A stretch of DNA of 64,000 nt from Gammaproteobacteria bacterium (lineage in GTDB: Bacteria; Pseudomonadota; Gammaproteobacteria; Burkholderiales; Gallionellaceae): positions 29,665-93,664 of the forward strand of contig JAHJQE010000096.1 in the NCBI GenBank assembly GCA_018819205.1. The letters are read 5' to 3'. The notes below the pieces were generated by a model. It did not search any database. It was not told where the DNA came from and saw only the letters and a list, made by a program, of their open reading frames with translations. Made by a program: the position numbers and the translations under genes. Shown piece by piece: positions 54,485 to 64,000 of this stretch (position 1 is its first letter; each line of letters opens with the position of its first letter).

Positions 54485-54597
54485 CGTCATTCCGGCGCAG
54501 GCCGGAAACCAGCGGGTTTATTTAAGATGCCGTTGGCTTTGGCTTGCTTCGCAAGAATTATTCAATCAACTGGATTCCGGCCTGCGCCGGAATGACG
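54485..54597. repeat. Inverted-repeat element (CATTCCGGCGCAGGCCGGAA type)
   Basis: A 28-base sequence (CGTCATTCCGGCGCAGGCC... to CCAG, 54485-54512) is repeated in inverse orientation at 54570-54597 with one mismatch. The arms enclose about 57 bases with no gene. Each arm is itself palindromic (TTCCGGC...GCCGGAA). This 'attccggcgcaggccggaat' family is common as a dispersed repeat in beta- and gammaproteobacteria. The element occupies the intergenic region between the YjdF-like gene and xthA and could act as a MITE-like or REP-doublet unit. Confidence 0.75.
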
Positions 54598-54615
54598 TGC
54601 TTCTCCAAGTTGCGG

Positions 54616-55383
54616 TTAATCCCTGTAATCCACCAACAACGGCGCATGATCACTGAAACGCTGCTCCTTGTAGATGCCCGTTGATACCGCTTTCTCGGCG
54701 ATACCCGGTGTGGCGATCTGGTAGTCGATGCGCCAACCCACATCCTTGGCCCAGGCCTGCCCACGGTTCGACCACCACGTGTAGGCTTCCAGCTCGGGGT
54801 GCAGTCTGCGGAACACGTCGACGAAGCCGACTTCGCCTAACAGCTGGGTGAGCCAGGCACGCTCCTCGGGCAGGAAGCCGGAGTTCTTCTTGTTGCCTTT
54901 CCAGTTCTTCAGGTCTTTTTCGGTATGGGCGATGTTCCAGTCGCCGCAGACGATGATGTCACGGCCGCTCTGTTTCAAGGCCACCATGTGCGGCATGAAG
55001 GCGTCGAGGAACTTGAACTTCACGGCCTGGCGCTCTTCGCCACTGGAGCCGGAGGGCAGGTAGAGCGAGACCACGCTGAGGTTGCCGTACTGGGCTTCGA
55101 TGTAACGGCCTTCCATGTCGAACTCGGGTATGCCGAGGCCGACGATGACGTTGTCCGGCTTCTGCTTGCTGTAGATGCCGACGCCGCTGTAGCCCTTCTT
55201 TTCGGCATAGTGGAAATAGCCGTGGTAACCGAGCGGGGCGAGCATGTCCGGCGTCATGTCGGCCTGTTGCGCCTTGAGTTCCTGCACACAGAGGATGTCG
55301 GCGTCCTGCTTGCCGAACCATTCGAGCAGGCCTTTGTTCCAGGCGGAGCGGATGCCGTTGAGGTTGAGGGAGATTATTCGCAT
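54616..55383 (-). CDS. xthA: Exodeoxyribonuclease III
   Basis: A 255-residue AP endonuclease/3'-exonuclease for base-excision repair. The EEP-fold motifs are present: [17 protein letters not shown] (metal Glu), GDWNIAHTE, the [19 protein letters not shown] block and [10 protein letters not shown] with the catalytic His. The start at 55383 gives the family length; the frame continues upstream without homologous sequence. It is transcribed divergently from pyrE. Confidence 0.95.
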   Translation of the reverse strand: MRIISLNLNGIRSAWNKGLLEWFGKQDADILCVQELKAQQADMTPDMLAPLGYHGYFHYAEKKGYSGVGIYSKQKPDNVIVGLGIPEFDMEGRYIEAQYGNLSVVSLYLPSGSSGEERQAVKFKFLDAFMPHMVALKQSGRDIIVCGDWNIAHTEKDLKNWKGNKKNSGFLPEERAWLTQLLGEVGFVDVFRRLHPELEAYTWWSNRGQAWAKDVGWRIDYQIATPGIAEKAVSTGIYKEQRFSDHAPLLVDYRD

Positions 55384-55461
55384 ATCGGTGCTCTGGATTC
55401 TGATTTCGGGAATGGCGGGCATTATAATGGCCGCATCGTTCAACTCGTTCCCATTCTCCCC

Positions 55462-56103
55462 ATGCACGCTTATCGTCAAGATTTCATCCGCTTCGCCGTC
55501 GCACAACAGGTATTGCGCTTCGGCGAGTTCCAAACCAAGGCTGGGCGCTTGTCGCCTTACTTCTTCAACTCCGGTCTGTTCCAGGACGGGGCGGCACTGC
55601 GCGAGCTGTGCCAGTTCTACGCGCAGGCCATCCTGGCTTCCGGCCTTGAGTTCGATATGCTGTTCGGCCCAGCTTACAAGGGCATCCCGCTGGTAGCGGG
55701 TACTTCCATCGCGCTGGCGGAGCAGGGGCGTAACGTGCCATATTGCTTCAACCGCAAGGAGGCCAAGAACCACGGCGAGGGCGGCAACACGGTAGGCGCG
55801 AAGCTGGTAGGCAAGGTGTTGATCATCGACGATGTGATCTCGGCCGGCACTTCGGTGCGCGAGTCCATCGAACTGATCCGCGCGGCGGGTGCCACACCGT
55901 GCGGCGTAGTGATCGCGCTTGATCGCATGGAGCGCGGCCAAGGTGAGTTATCGGCGGTGCAGGAGGTACAGCGCGATTACGGTCTGCCAGTGGTCTCCAT
56001 CGCTGCGCTGAACGATCTGCTCGGTTATTTGCAGGGACAAGCGGACCTGGTGCAGAATCTGCAAGCTGTTCAAACTTATCGAGATAGATACGGGGTGAAA
56101 TGA
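55462..56103 (+). CDS. pyrE: Orotate phosphoribosyltransferase
   Basis: A 213-residue enzyme that converts orotate and PRPP to orotidine 5'-phosphate. The PRPP-binding motif [13 protein letters not shown] is intact, and the N-terminal loop [13 protein letters not shown] and the flexible catalytic loop ([10 protein letters not shown]) match class I enzymes. The start at 55462 gives the usual length. Its stop overlaps the following gene by 4 bases. Confidence 0.96.
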   Translation: MHAYRQDFIRFAVAQQVLRFGEFQTKAGRLSPYFFNSGLFQDGAALRELCQFYAQAILASGLEFDMLFGPAYKGIPLVAGTSIALAEQGRNVPYCFNRKEAKNHGEGGNTVGAKLVGKVLIIDDVISAGTSVRESIELIRAAGATPCGVVIALDRMERGQGELSAVQEVQRDYGLPVVSIAALNDLLGYLQGQADLVQNLQAVQTYRDRYGVK

Positions 56104-56705
56104 TGAAGGATTACAGAGTTTTGCTGAGTGTGACGGCCTTGCTGGCTGCTGTTTCTTTGAATGCCGAAGCCAAGCTTTACAAATGGGTGGATGAGAACGG
56201 TGTCACTCACTACGGCGAGATCATCCCGCCCAAGTATGCGAACCGCAACGCTCAGACGCTGGATAAAGGGCGCCTGCATGAGCGCGACCTCTCGCGCGAT
56301 AAGCCGGGCCAGCGTGGCAAGATGATGTCGGATGAAGAAATCCAGGCAGAACGCCACGATAACGCGCTGATCAATACCTACAGCTCCGACAAGGAGATCG
56401 ACCTTGCGCGTGACCGCAACCTGCAACAGGTCGAAGCCCGTATCAGCAGCTACACCACGTTGCTCAAGTCAGCCAACGATAACCTTGTCAGCCTGCAGCA
56501 AGAGCGAGACCGTATCGTTGCGCAAAATCGCAAGATCCCAAAGTCGTTGGAGGACGACCTGGCTGAAGCGCAGCAACGCATCGATAAATTTCAGGCCGAT
56601 CTGAATACAAGCAATGAAGAACTGAATGCCGTTAAGGCAAGATATGCCGCCGACAAGGCTCGCTATCGCGAGTTGAAAGGATTGCCGCCCGAAGCAGGGC
56701 AGTGA
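56100..56705 (+). CDS. DUF4124 domain protein, predicted periplasmic
   Basis: A 201-residue protein with a signal peptide (about residues 1-23, ending SLNAEA) and an N-terminal DUF4124 domain ([19 protein letters not shown]). A long coiled coil follows at about 85-190 ([14 protein letters not shown]..., then [13 protein letters not shown]). The function of the domain is unknown; it is found in envelope proteins. Two start ATGs overlap the pyrE stop. Its stop abuts the stop of the opposing carbonic anhydrase gene with no spacer. Confidence 0.82.
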   Translation: MMKDYRVLLSVTALLAAVSLNAEAKLYKWVDENGVTHYGEIIPPKYANRNAQTLDKGRLHERDLSRDKPGQRGKMMSDEEIQAERHDNALINTYSSDKEIDLARDRNLQQVEARISSYTTLLKSANDNLVSLQQERDRIVAQNRKIPKSLEDDLAEAQQRIDKFQADLNTSNEELNAVKARYAADKARYRELKGLPPEAGQ

Positions 56706-57341
56706 TCACATTGCGCTGAACCGGCGGTTGTCTGCTTCGTACTGCAGCAACTGCCCGTGTTCAATATCGAAATACCATCCATGCAGCTTCAACCGGCCAT
56801 CCTCTGCGCGTTCGCGTATCCAGTCGAAACTCATCAGATTATCCAGTGAACTGAGTATGGCCTGCTGTTCGCAGGCGCGTTCCAGCTCATGGCTCGTTGC
56901 TGCTGGCATCTCTTGCAGAACTTTGGTGCGAGCCTGTTCAGCCAGTCGCATCCAACTGCTGATGAATGATTCCTGATTCTCGGTCGCCGATCCGCGCATC
57001 AGCGCCTGGATTCCCCCGCAATGTGCGTGACCCAGCACGATGACATGTTCCACTCCCAAGGTCTTCACACCGTATTCCAGCGCGGCACTGGTACCGTGCC
57101 GGCCACCGATACGATTCTCGTCGGGCGGCACCAGATTGGCGACGTTGCGGATGACGAACAGGTCGCCCGGCGCGCAATCCAGCACCAGTGCGGGATCGAC
57201 TCGCGAATCACAACAAGCGACCACCAGTATCTTCGGTGTCTGCCCTTCGCTCACCAGTTGGCGGTACAAGGCATCGTCATCCGTGAAATGTTGCTCACGG
57301 AAACGATGGAAACCTGCGATCAAGTCGTGCGGGTTGGTCAT
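56706..57341 (-). CDS. can: Beta-class carbonic anhydrase
   Basis: A 211-residue zinc enzyme that interconverts CO2 and bicarbonate in the cytoplasm. The zinc ligands are found in CCDSRVDP (Cys, with the Asp/Arg dyad) and HAHCGG (His, Cys). It overlaps the purC stop by 4 bases and therefore lies in a minus-strand run with purC, fbp, purE and the RuBisCO genes. Supply of CO2 to RuBisCO and PurE, or of bicarbonate to the biotin carboxylases, would be a fitting role. Confidence 0.94.
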   Translation of the reverse strand: MTNPHDLIAGFHRFREQHFTDDDALYRQLVSEGQTPKILVVACCDSRVDPALVLDCAPGDLFVIRNVANLVPPDENRIGGRHGTSAALEYGVKTLGVEHVIVLGHAHCGGIQALMRGSATENQESFISSWMRLAEQARTKVLQEMPAATSHELERACEQQAILSSLDNLMSFDWIRERAEDGRLKLHGWYFDIEHGQLLQYEADNRRFSAM

Positions 57342-58222
57342 GCGCCTGTCAGGAGTCGCTGTGCTTCGCGGTATTTGTCGGAAGTCTTTTGCAGGATGTC
57401 TGCCGGGACCAGCGGTGCGGGCGGCTGCTTGTTCCAGCCCGATGCTTCGAGCCAGTCACGTATGAACTGCTTGTCGAAGCTCGGTGGGTTACTGCCGACC
57501 TGATACTGATCGGCCGGCCAAAAGCGTGACGAGTCGGGCGTCAATGCTTCGTCGATCAGATACAACTTGCCATCGTCATCAGTGCCGAACTCGAACTTGG
57601 TATCGGCGATGATGATGCCGCGTGTCAGCGCGTATTCTGCCGCTTCGGTATACAACGCCAGCGTGGCGTTCTTCACCTGTTCAGCCATGTCATCACCCAG
57701 CAGCTTCTTTGCTTCCTCGAACGAGATGTTCTCGTCATGGTCGCCCACGGCGGCCTTGGTGGATGGCGTGAACAATGCCTGCGGCAGCTTTTGTGCTTCC
57801 TGCAAACCGGCGGGCAAACGGATGCCGCATACTGCGCCAGACTTCTTGTAATCCTTCCAGCCGGAACCGGCCAGATAGCCACGTACGATGGCCTCTATCG
57901 GCAGCGGCTTGAGCTTCCTGGTGACGAATGCGCGACCGCGCACCTGCGCCTTTTCTGCGTCTGTCTTCACCACTGATTCAGGAGCTATGCCGGACAGATG
58001 ATTGGGAATGACGTGGCCCAATTTCTTGAACCAGAAATTCGATACCGCAGTCAGCACCTTACCCTTGCCGGGGATCGGAGTAGGCAGGATGAAGTCGAAC
58101 GCGGACAATCGGTCGGTCTGCACGATCAGCAGATGTTTCTCATCCACTTCGTACAGATCGCGCACTTTGCCGCGATGCAGGAATTTCAGGCTGGGTAGAT
58201 TCGATTCGTGCAAGGCAGTCAT
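57338..58222 (-). CDS. purC: Phosphoribosylaminoimidazole-succinocarboxamide synthase
   Basis: A 294-residue enzyme of purine synthesis that joins CAIR and aspartate with ATP. Motifs: [32 protein letters not shown] [13 protein letters not shown] and DTKFEFG. The start at 58222 has GAGG 5 bases upstream and the homologous N-terminus; a longer start at 58261 would add unrelated residues. It overlaps the carbonic anhydrase gene by 4 bases and is separated from fbp by a hairpin. Confidence 0.96.
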   Translation of the reverse strand: MTALHESNLPSLKFLHRGKVRDLYEVDEKHLLIVQTDRLSAFDFILPTPIPGKGKVLTAVSNFWFKKLGHVIPNHLSGIAPESVVKTDAEKAQVRGRAFVTRKLKPLPIEAIVRGYLAGSGWKDYKKSGAVCGIRLPAGLQEAQKLPQALFTPSTKAAVGDHDENISFEEAKKLLGDDMAEQVKNATLALYTEAAEYALTRGIIIADTKFEFGTDDDGKLYLIDEALTPDSSRFWPADQYQVGSNPPSFDKQFIRDWLEASGWNKQPPAPLVPADILQKTSDKYREAQRLLTGA

Positions 58223-58258
58223 GATGACCTCATTGGTTTCAACATATTGCAGACGTGA

Positions 58259-58284
58259 CAACGCCCCCGTTGCCGGGGGCGTCT
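58259..58284 (-). terminator. Hairpin between fbp and purC
   Basis: ACGCCCCC and GGGGGCGT arms with a short loop, just after the fbp stop. The tail has few T residues on the minus strand, so partial termination or mRNA protection is likelier than a full stop. Confidence 0.55.
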
Positions 58285-58293
58285 TTCGCGAGA

Positions 58294-59295
58294 TTACGCG
58301 CCTTTGTGGTAGCCGACCACGCGCTCGACTTCGTTCTTCGAGCCGAGGATGACTGGCACGCGCTGGTGCAGGCCTGTGGGTTGCAGTTCCATGATGCGCT
58401 CACGACCGGTGGAACTCACGCCGCCAGCCTGTTCCACGATGAAGGACATTGGGTTGGCTTCGTACATCAGGCGCAGTTTGCCCGGCTTGGTTGCATCCTT
58501 GGTGTCGAACGGATACATGAAGATACCGCCGCGTGTCAGGATACGGTGCACTTCAGCCACCATGGAAGCGACCCAACGCATGTTGAAGTTCTTCTCGCGG
58601 CCGCCGTCCTTACCCTTCATGCACTCATCGACATACTTCTGCACCGGCTTTTCCCAGAAACGCTGGTTGGACATGTTGATGGCGAATTCGGCTGTATCTT
58701 CCGGAATGACCATGTTCGGGTGAGTCAGGAAGAAGTCACCGACGTCGCGGTCCAGTGTGAAGCCATTCACGCCGTGGCCGGTGGTGATCACGATCATGGT
58801 GTTGGGGCCGTACAGTGCGTAACCGGCGCACACTTGCTTGGTGCCGGGCTGCATGAAGTCGGCAGCGGTCGGGTTGGTCACACCTTCAGGACAACGCAGG
58901 ATGGAGAAGATGGTACCGACGGAGATGTTCACGTCGATGTTGGACGAACCGTCCAGCGGATCGAAGGTGATCAGGTACTTGCCGCGCGGGTATTGCTTGG
59001 GAATCTCGTAGATGTCATCCATCTCTTCCGAAGCCATCGCTGCCAGGTGGCCGCTCCACTCGTTAGCTTTGATGAACACTTCGTTGGTGATGATGTCGAG
59101 TTTCTTCTGTGTCTCGCCTTGCACGTTCTCGCTACCTGCGGAACCCAGCACGCCGATCAGCGCGCCTTTGTTCACGTCATGTGCGATTTGTTTGCATGCG
59201 GATACGATGTCGCTGATCAGACCGGTGAAGTCGCCGGTTGCACCCGGGATCTGACGCTGCTCTTCGATGATGAACTGGATTAGACTCTTGCTCAT
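58294..59295 (-). CDS. fbp: Fructose-1,6-bisphosphatase class I
   Basis: A 333-residue Mg-dependent phosphatase acting in the Calvin cycle and gluconeogenesis. The metal site [13 protein letters not shown] is intact, and the C-terminal [17 protein letters not shown] closes the active site. The neighbourhood with RuBisCO activase genes and purE suggests a Calvin-cycle role. No cbbR or phosphoribulokinase is in the window. RBS GAGGAG precedes the ATG. Confidence 0.96.
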   Translation of the reverse strand: MSKSLIQFIIEEQRQIPGATGDFTGLISDIVSACKQIAHDVNKGALIGVLGSAGSENVQGETQKKLDIITNEVFIKANEWSGHLAAMASEEMDDIYEIPKQYPRGKYLITFDPLDGSSNIDVNISVGTIFSILRCPEGVTNPTAADFMQPGTKQVCAGYALYGPNTMIVITTGHGVNGFTLDRDVGDFFLTHPNMVIPEDTAEFAINMSNQRFWEKPVQKYVDECMKGKDGGREKNFNMRWVASMVAEVHRILTRGGIFMYPFDTKDATKPGKLRLMYEANPMSFIVEQAGGVSSTGRERIMELQPTGLHQRVPVILGSKNEVERVVGYHKGA

Positions 59296-59395
59296 TATTG
59301 CTCTCCTCTTTTATGAATTTATTCAACCGCCGGATTTTACAGCTTTCTCCCCGGCCACTCTATGACTATTTCGCGCCGGAGCGCCTCGTTTTGCC

Positions 59396-59914
59396 TTATT
59401 TTCCGGCCAATTTGGCCAGGGCTTCGTCTGCGGTCCGGTCGTAGCGGGCGCGTTCTTTCTTTGCCGCGTCTTCCAGCGCCTGATTGATCTCAGGATATTT
59501 CAGCGCCAATATTCGGGCGGCCAGCATGGCCGCGTTCTTCGCACCGTCCACCGCCACGGTGGCAACGGGCACCCCTGGGGGCATCTGCACTGTCGCCAGC
59601 AATGCATCAAGACCTGAAACTACTCCACCGGACAGCGGCAGACCGATCACCGGCAGGCGGGTATGTCCGGCGATCACACCGGCCAGATGCGCGGCCATGC
59701 CGGCACAACCGATCAGCACCTGCACGCCTTCCTGGTGCGCACGGTCGATGTAAGCGACAACTTTGTCTGGCGTACGGTGCGCCGATGCCACCACGATCTC
59801 GCTAGCGATACCAAGGTCGGACAATGTGTCGCGTACTTTGACTACCGTTGGCAAGTCGTTAGGGCTACCGGTGAGGATACCTACCAGAACCTTGCCGTTA
59901 GAAGCATTTTGCAT
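59396..59914 (-). CDS. purE: N5-carboxyaminoimidazole ribonucleotide mutase
   Basis: A 172-residue PurE class I enzyme of purine synthesis. The active-site stretch [13 protein letters not shown], the SAHRTPD loop with the catalytic His, and [10 protein letters not shown] are present. The start at 59914 has AGGAGAG upstream. PurK, its usual partner, is not next to it in the visible part. The GS-P-ND sequence differs slightly from the usual GSxSD, with the key Asp kept. Confidence 0.94.
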   Translation of the reverse strand: MQNASNGKVLVGILTGSPNDLPTVVKVRDTLSDLGIASEIVVASAHRTPDKVVAYIDRAHQEGVQVLIGCAGMAAHLAGVIAGHTRLPVIGLPLSGGVVSGLDALLATVQMPPGVPVATVAVDGAKNAAMLAARILALKYPEINQALEDAAKKERARYDRTADEALAKLAGK

Positions 59915-59953
59915 ACTTACTCTCCTTGCATTCAATTCATTTCTTTCCTGCTA

Positions 59954-62227
59954 TCACTTGGTCAGAGCGATGAATAGCTCCGGCAACTTGATCGGGAGCT
60001 GCGTCACGTTATCTACGATAGTGTATTGCTTGCCAAAGATGTCGGAAACATATTCGTCAGCCTTTGGATCGAGGTTGATGCAATAGGTGTAGATCCCATC
60101 ACGATCCAGCTCGTTCACTGCCTGTTTGGCATCCTGAATCAGCAATTGCGGATCCTGCACATCGATATCAGCTGGTTCCCCATCAGTCAGGATCAGCATC
60201 AGTTTCTTGTCTGCTTGCTGCGATTTCAGATAATGCCCGGCGTGGCGCATCGCTGCGCCCATGCGAGTCGAATACCCTGCCTGCATCTCCGCCAGACGTG
60301 ACTTCACTTCATCGCCCCACGGCTCGCTGAATCCCTTGATGTGGTAGTAGCGCACATCGTGGCGGGTATTGGAGTGAAAGCCGCCGATGGCGAACGAATC
60401 GCCGACCTGTTGCACCGACCAGGCCAGTAGCGATACCGCTTCCTGACTCAGTTCGAGAATGGTCTGCTGACTACCTTTTGCCTTTTCACTGAGCGACTGC
60501 GACAGATCGACCAGCAGGGTCACTGCAAAACTGCGTCCGTCGGTGCGATGCGACATATTGATGCGCGGGTCGGGTGAAGATCCGCTTTTGAAGTCGATCA
60601 ACGATCGGATGGCTACATCCAGATCAAGTTCAGAGCCTTCTTCCTGATAGCGGATACGCACCTTGTCCTGCGGCTTGAGCATCTCCAGCATGGCTTTCAA
60701 ACGCTTGGCCAGTTTGGCATGCTTGGCCAGCAGGTTGTCGATCACGACCGGATTGCCGCGCGGATGCAGGGCTTCATACACGCTCACCCAGTCCGGGCGG
60801 TAGTTTTGCGCGTTATAGTCCCATTCGTCATAGTGACGCGGTGGCAAGCCTTTCAATTCATCTTCGCTGCTCTGGCGTTTGTCGAGATGTTCGAACATCT
60901 CGTCCTCGTCGCTCTCTTCGATGTAGATCCACAGGTGCCTGTTGTCGTCGCGATAGTCGACTTCCGTATTGTCGAAATACATCTTGGCCGACAGGTCGCG
61001 CTGTCCGCGTGTTCGTGCTATGAACGACAGGGCAACGGACGACATCGAAGCACTGGTCGATTCACCGCTGGCCATCAGGTCATGGAAGCGTTTTACGAAC
61101 TCCCTGACGTGTTCGTTCTCGTATGTGTAGTCTGGGTCGAGAATGGCGCGCGATACCATGGCCAGCCTGAGCCTGAAAACCGAGATACCCTGTTCCTCTA
61201 ACTGCAGGTCTTCTTCCTTCGGGACGGGGTGCAAGGCCAGGAACAGTTTTCGCAGCCCGGGGTATTTCTGGCAGGCCAGATAGTCCACGCGTGAATCCTC
61301 GAATACTTCGACACTGGCGCGCTGGAACGGGCTCCAGTTGTCCACGATCATCTTATGCGACCAGCGGCGATGTGCCGACATGTGCGCAAGCGCTGCACGA
61401 TAGCGATCTATGCCTGAGATACCATCCAGGTCGTCATATACATCTGGCAAGCGGATGCCGTCATCAGCGAAGTAGGGCATCGGTTTGCGCAACTCATCAA
61501 AAGCCACCGAGTACGGGATGAGGTAGTCGCTGTCGTCCCACAGCGCGCGGATGTAGGTATCCAGTTTGCGTTCGTTATCCACCAGCAAGGTGCCGTGCCG
61601 TTCGCGCTGCATAACCGCGATCGCATCCGCCGATTCCAGTCGGAAATATTCCTCCTGTCTTTCCGGGTGGTGGTTGTAGTACTTGATGCCGTATTCGATC
61701 CAGTTGCGCAAACCTTGCAACGACAGCACGCCCAACAATTTGGGCGCTTGCTTGAGCAGTTCCGGCAGTCCCGGGCTGGGGAAGGTCGTGTGGTGTCCAT
61801 GCACGGAACCCGAGGTGCGATCCATCATGTCGCGGATCGTCTCAATGTACTTCCTGAACATCTTGCTGTTATGTAAGCGCCGCGCGACTGCACCACTGGT
61901 CTGCAGGAACGGCACCATCGCCTTGAAGTTCGTGTGTGTGGACATGTACTCGGAGAATTCGCGCAAATCCTGCAGCGCATGCTCTCCGACAAGTGCTGCA
62001 ACACCCGGGGCTTCTTCAAGATAGACCAGCAACGGTTCGGCGCCGCGTCCCATCTTGCCGATGATGCGCGCATTCTCGATATAGGCTTCCAGCCCCCCTT
62101 TCGTTAGCAGGGCTTTGGCTTCTTTCATGCACTCATCGAAGACAGCATTCACCTGGGAGAATCTGCATCCCAACTTCTCCCAGTACATCGTTGTCTCTTC
62201 GCTTCTGTCCGTCACGGCCTCAGTCAT
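59954..62227 (-). CDS. cbbO: RuBisCO activation protein CbbO (VWA domain)
   Basis: A 757-residue protein. The C-terminal von Willebrand factor A domain (about 570-757) has the MIDAS motif DLSQS and the second metal loop TDGEPADI. The long N-terminal region is the CbbO-specific helical part. With CbbQ it forms a CbbQO-type RuBisCO activase that removes inhibitory sugar phosphates from the active site; the VWA domain is thought to contact RuBisCO. Position after cbbM and cbbQ matches the standard order. It starts 34 bases after cbbQ. Confidence 0.92.
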   Translation of the reverse strand: MTEAVTDRSEETTMYWEKLGCRFSQVNAVFDECMKEAKALLTKGGLEAYIENARIIGKMGRGAEPLLVYLEEAPGVAALVGEHALQDLREFSEYMSTHTNFKAMVPFLQTSGAVARRLHNSKMFRKYIETIRDMMDRTSGSVHGHHTTFPSPGLPELLKQAPKLLGVLSLQGLRNWIEYGIKYYNHHPERQEEYFRLESADAIAVMQRERHGTLLVDNERKLDTYIRALWDDSDYLIPYSVAFDELRKPMPYFADDGIRLPDVYDDLDGISGIDRYRAALAHMSAHRRWSHKMIVDNWSPFQRASVEVFEDSRVDYLACQKYPGLRKLFLALHPVPKEEDLQLEEQGISVFRLRLAMVSRAILDPDYTYENEHVREFVKRFHDLMASGESTSASMSSVALSFIARTRGQRDLSAKMYFDNTEVDYRDDNRHLWIYIEESDEDEMFEHLDKRQSSEDELKGLPPRHYDEWDYNAQNYRPDWVSVYEALHPRGNPVVIDNLLAKHAKLAKRLKAMLEMLKPQDKVRIRYQEEGSELDLDVAIRSLIDFKSGSSPDPRINMSHRTDGRSFAVTLLVDLSQSLSEKAKGSQQTILELSQEAVSLLAWSVQQVGDSFAIGGFHSNTRHDVRYYHIKGFSEPWGDEVKSRLAEMQAGYSTRMGAAMRHAGHYLKSQQADKKLMLILTDGEPADIDVQDPQLLIQDAKQAVNELDRDGIYTYCINLDPKADEYVSDIFGKQYTIVDNVTQLPIKLPELFIALTK

Positions 62228-62261
62228 CGATCAGCCCTCTGTAGTCCGCATTGCCCTGTGT

Positions 62262-63065
62262 TCAGGCGAATGATGCATCGATCGCATGATCGAGCGTGTC
62301 GCGGATATCCGCGTCGTCCGTGATCGGACGTACCATCGCCATACGGCATGCCGATTTGGGATCGACGCCATTCTTGATGAGCGTAGCCGCGTACACCAGC
62401 AAACGTGTCGAAATGCCTTCGTCCAGTCCGTGACCTTTCAGATTTCGTGCAGCCTGACCTATCTGTACCAGCTTGGTGCACACTTCCACATCAAGCCTTG
62501 TTTCTTTGGACAGGATGCCTGCTTCCAGCTCTGCATTCGGATAGTCGAACTCGAAACCGGTGAAGCGCTGTTTGGTGGATTGCTTCAGGTCTTTCATCAG
62601 ACTCTGATAGCCGGGGTTGTACGAGATCACTAGCTGGAAGTCTGGATGTGCTTCGAGCAGTTCACCCTTCTTGTCCAGCGGCAAAGTACGGCGGTGGTCG
62701 GTCAGCGGGTGGATGACCACGGTCGTGTCCTGACGTGCTTCGACCACTTCATCCAGATAGCAGATGGCGCCGATGCGCGCGGCGGTTGTCAGTGGGCCAT
62801 CCAGCCAGCGCGTGCCATTGGCATCGAGCAGATAGCGGCCGACCAAATCGGAAGCCGTCATGTCTTCGTTGCAGGCCACGGTGATCAGCGGCTTGTTCAG
62901 TTTCCAAGCCATGTACTCGATGAAACGCGACTTGCCGCAACCGGTCGGCCCTTTGACCATCACAGGCAGACGGGCGTTGTAGGCTGCTTCATACAGCGAG
63001 ACTTCATCGCCTTGCACCTGATAGAACGGCTCTTTGTGCACCTTGTACTGTTCTTTGTTGTCCAT
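62262..63065 (-). CDS. cbbQ: RuBisCO activation AAA+ ATPase CbbQ
   Basis: A 267-residue MoxR-type AAA+ ATPase. Walker [11 protein letters not shown] is at residues 37-46, Walker [12 protein letters not shown] near 95, with the sensor and arginine finger region after [11 protein letters not shown]. It drives conformational activation of RuBisCO together with CbbO. It is 113 bases downstream of cbbM, across a terminator-like hairpin, so levels are probably lower than those of the RuBisCO. Norq-type proteins are similar, but gene order favours CbbQ. Confidence 0.94.
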   Translation of the reverse strand: MDNKEQYKVHKEPFYQVQGDEVSLYEAAYNARLPVMVKGPTGCGKSRFIEYMAWKLNKPLITVACNEDMTASDLVGRYLLDANGTRWLDGPLTTAARIGAICYLDEVVEARQDTTVVIHPLTDHRRTLPLDKKGELLEAHPDFQLVISYNPGYQSLMKDLKQSTKQRFTGFEFDYPNAELEAGILSKETRLDVEVCTKLVQIGQAARNLKGHGLDEGISTRLLVYAATLIKNGVDPKSACRMAMVRPITDDADIRDTLDHAIDASFA

Positions 63066-63123
63066 ATCGTACTCCTTGGTTCAACGCATGCCCGCGACTG
63101 TATCTCGGTTTTCTGCGTCAGGA

Positions 63124-63157
63124 ATAAAACGCCCCCAACGTGTGGGGGCGCGTTTTA
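63124..63157 (-). terminator. Attenuating terminator between cbbM and cbbQ
   Basis: GCCCCCA and TGGGGGC arms with a five-base loop, followed on the minus strand by GTTTTATT. It should end most cbbM transcripts while letting some polymerase read into cbbQ-cbbO, a usual way of producing abundant RuBisCO with little activase. Confidence 0.85.
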
Positions 63158-63178
63158 TTGCTTCGATACTGCCTGAGC

Positions 63179-64000
63179 TTACTTGTGTACGCCCAGCTTC
63201 TCGCGCCAGCCCGCGAACAGCTTGTCGCCGTCTTTGGGGAATGACTCGAATGCGCGTGCGAACTCTTTGTGGGTCTTCGCGTACTCGATCGGATCAGTAC
63301 CGGTTTTCCAGCACTCGTAAGCCTGACCCAGAGAGATACCACCGGCTGCCGGGCTGTCGATGTGGCCGAATGCGCCGCCGCCGCAGGTGTTGATCACGTT
63401 GCCGTGACCCAGATTCTCGAAGAAGCCTGGCAGACGCAGTGCGTTCATACCACCGGAGATGATCGGTGCTGTCGGCTTCATGCCGTACCACTTCTGGTAG
63501 AAGTAAGGTCCCTGGCACTCGTCACGCTCGAGCATGTATGCCAGTACGGTTTCCTTGGCATGGCCTTCCATCTTGCCGTATCCCATGGTGCCGGTGTGAA
63601 TACCGGAAGCACCCATCAGACGGGACAGCTTCATGTAGCACAGCGGATCCATACCCATCGGCGACTTGTAGGAAGTCACTGCACCGTGGCCTGCGCGGTG
63701 GAAGTGCAGGAAGGTGTCTGGGAACGCACGGCGGCAAGTTGTCACACCAGCTGGGCCGGTCACGAAACCGTCCACCAGGAAGGCAACGTGCTTTTCGTTA
63801 CCGTACTTGGCGAATTCGCCCAAGATGTACTCGCCACGCTTGATCATTTCAACGTGATAGTCAGCAGTTACGTTAGCCGAGAACAACTTGGCCTGTCCGG
63901 TTTCTTGCTGAGCTTTGTCCATCATTGCTGCAACCTTGGGAATAACCACTTCCATCGGGCAGAACGGCTGGTTTGCTTGCGGTTCGTCGTTCTTGATGAA
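63179..64000 (-). CDS. cbbM: Ribulose-1,5-bisphosphate carboxylase, form II (C-terminal part)
   Basis: The C-terminal 273 residues of form II RuBisCO; the gene continues past the right edge. The reading frame is open to 64000, so the N-terminus is lost by the window and not by mutation. Recognisable stretches: [36 protein letters not shown] and GGGAFGHID, which form the phosphate-binding loops of the barrel. Wording such as [11 protein letters not shown] near 63960-63998 is form II. Form II enzymes favour high CO2 and low O2, in line with a microaerophile. Cotranscribed activase genes follow. Confidence 0.96.
   Translation of the reverse strand, partial: FIKNDEPQANQPFCPMEVVIPKVAAMMDKAQQETGQAKLFSANVTADYHVEMIKRGEYILGEFAKYGNEKHVAFLVDGFVTGPAGVTTCRRAFPDTFLHFHRAGHGAVTSYKSPMGMDPLCYMKLSRLMGASGIHTGTMGYGKMEGHAKETVLAYMLERDECQGPYFYQKWYGMKPTAPIISGGMNALRLPGFFENLGHGNVINTCGGGAFGHIDSPAAGGISLGQAYECWKTGTDPIEYAKTHKEFARAFESFPKDGDKLFAGWREKLGVHK

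Overview
This is a high-GC, gene-dense chromosomal window from a betaproteobacterium. It is most likely an autotrophic member of the Gallionellaceae/Nitrosomonadales, similar to Sideroxydans or Gallionella. That placement is an inference from gene content: a form II RuBisCO with CbbQ and CbbO, class I fructose-bisphosphatase, the proteobacterial type of glutamate-cysteine ligase, a TorF-GlnK-AmtB block, periplasmic nitrate reductase and a ferredoxin-dependent 2-oxoacid oxidoreductase. No rRNA, tRNA, CRISPR array, prophage or intact insertion sequence was seen.

Layout. 1-2.8 kb (+): pepP (partial), ubiH and a class III cyclase fused to an FHA domain. 2.9-9.1 kb (-): porG-porA-porB, an Fe-S GltD-like NAD(P)H oxidoreductase, a DUF486 membrane protein and mpl. 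9.2-16.5 kb (-): two FKBP genes carrying three domains, an AT-rich HNH endonuclease gene translationally coupled to metH, then metH, comM and ubiK. 16.6-19.3 kb (+): NtrC-like enhancer sites and a sigma-54 promoter precede torF-glnK-amtB. 19.4-23.1 kb (+): a small unknown gene and napAB. 23.1-37.3 kb (-): a 14-kb guanidine/urea-type nitrogen cluster. 37.6-43.0 kb (-): Ser/Thr kinase, cNMP-binding GGDEF protein, purU, murI and an ABC-F ATPase. 43.1-48.9 kb (+): an unknown protein, gshA, apbE and an incomplete (regulatory-type) PTS of EIIA, HPr and EI. 48.9-53.1 kb: a porin, then a SAM-II riboswitch controlling metX-metW and an AmpG-like permease. 53.2-54.6 kb: an AT-rich frameshifted gene, a YjdF-like membrane protein and a palindromic repeat. 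54.6-64.0 kb: xthA, pyrE, a DUF4124 protein, and then a minus-strand run of cbbM (partial), cbbQ, cbbO, purE, fbp, purC and can, rich in CO2-handling enzymes.

The most interesting system is the guanidine cluster. Its leader has a good sigma-54 -24/-12 element followed by a clear guanidine-I (ykkC) aptamer, whose 3' end can pair into a 13-bp terminator-like hairpin just before the ABC permease gene. After permease, ATPase and the two 'urea carboxylase-associated' proteins (now known as carboxyguanidine deiminase subunits), the 71-nt gap before the biotin carboxylase holds two hairpins with ACGA tetraloops. This is the hallmark of a guanidine-II (mini-ykkC) riboswitch, placed so that ligand binding would free the carboxylase ribosome-binding site. 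Two structurally unrelated guanidine sensors therefore appear to act in series in one operon. Downstream come allophanate hydrolase, a xylose-isomerase-fold protein, a substrate-binding protein with its own sigma-54-like promoter, and a coupled four-gene tail: membrane di-iron desaturase/hydroxylase, EamA permease, biuret-hydrolase-like amidase and MBL-fold hydrolase. The tail has no assigned role in guanidine use and could supply or modify guanidine-like or biuret-like substrates.

Together with the NtrC/sigma-54 control of torF-glnK-amtB and the napAB pair, the window reads as a nitrogen-scavenging region of a chemolithoautotroph, with its carbon-fixation genes at the right-hand end.
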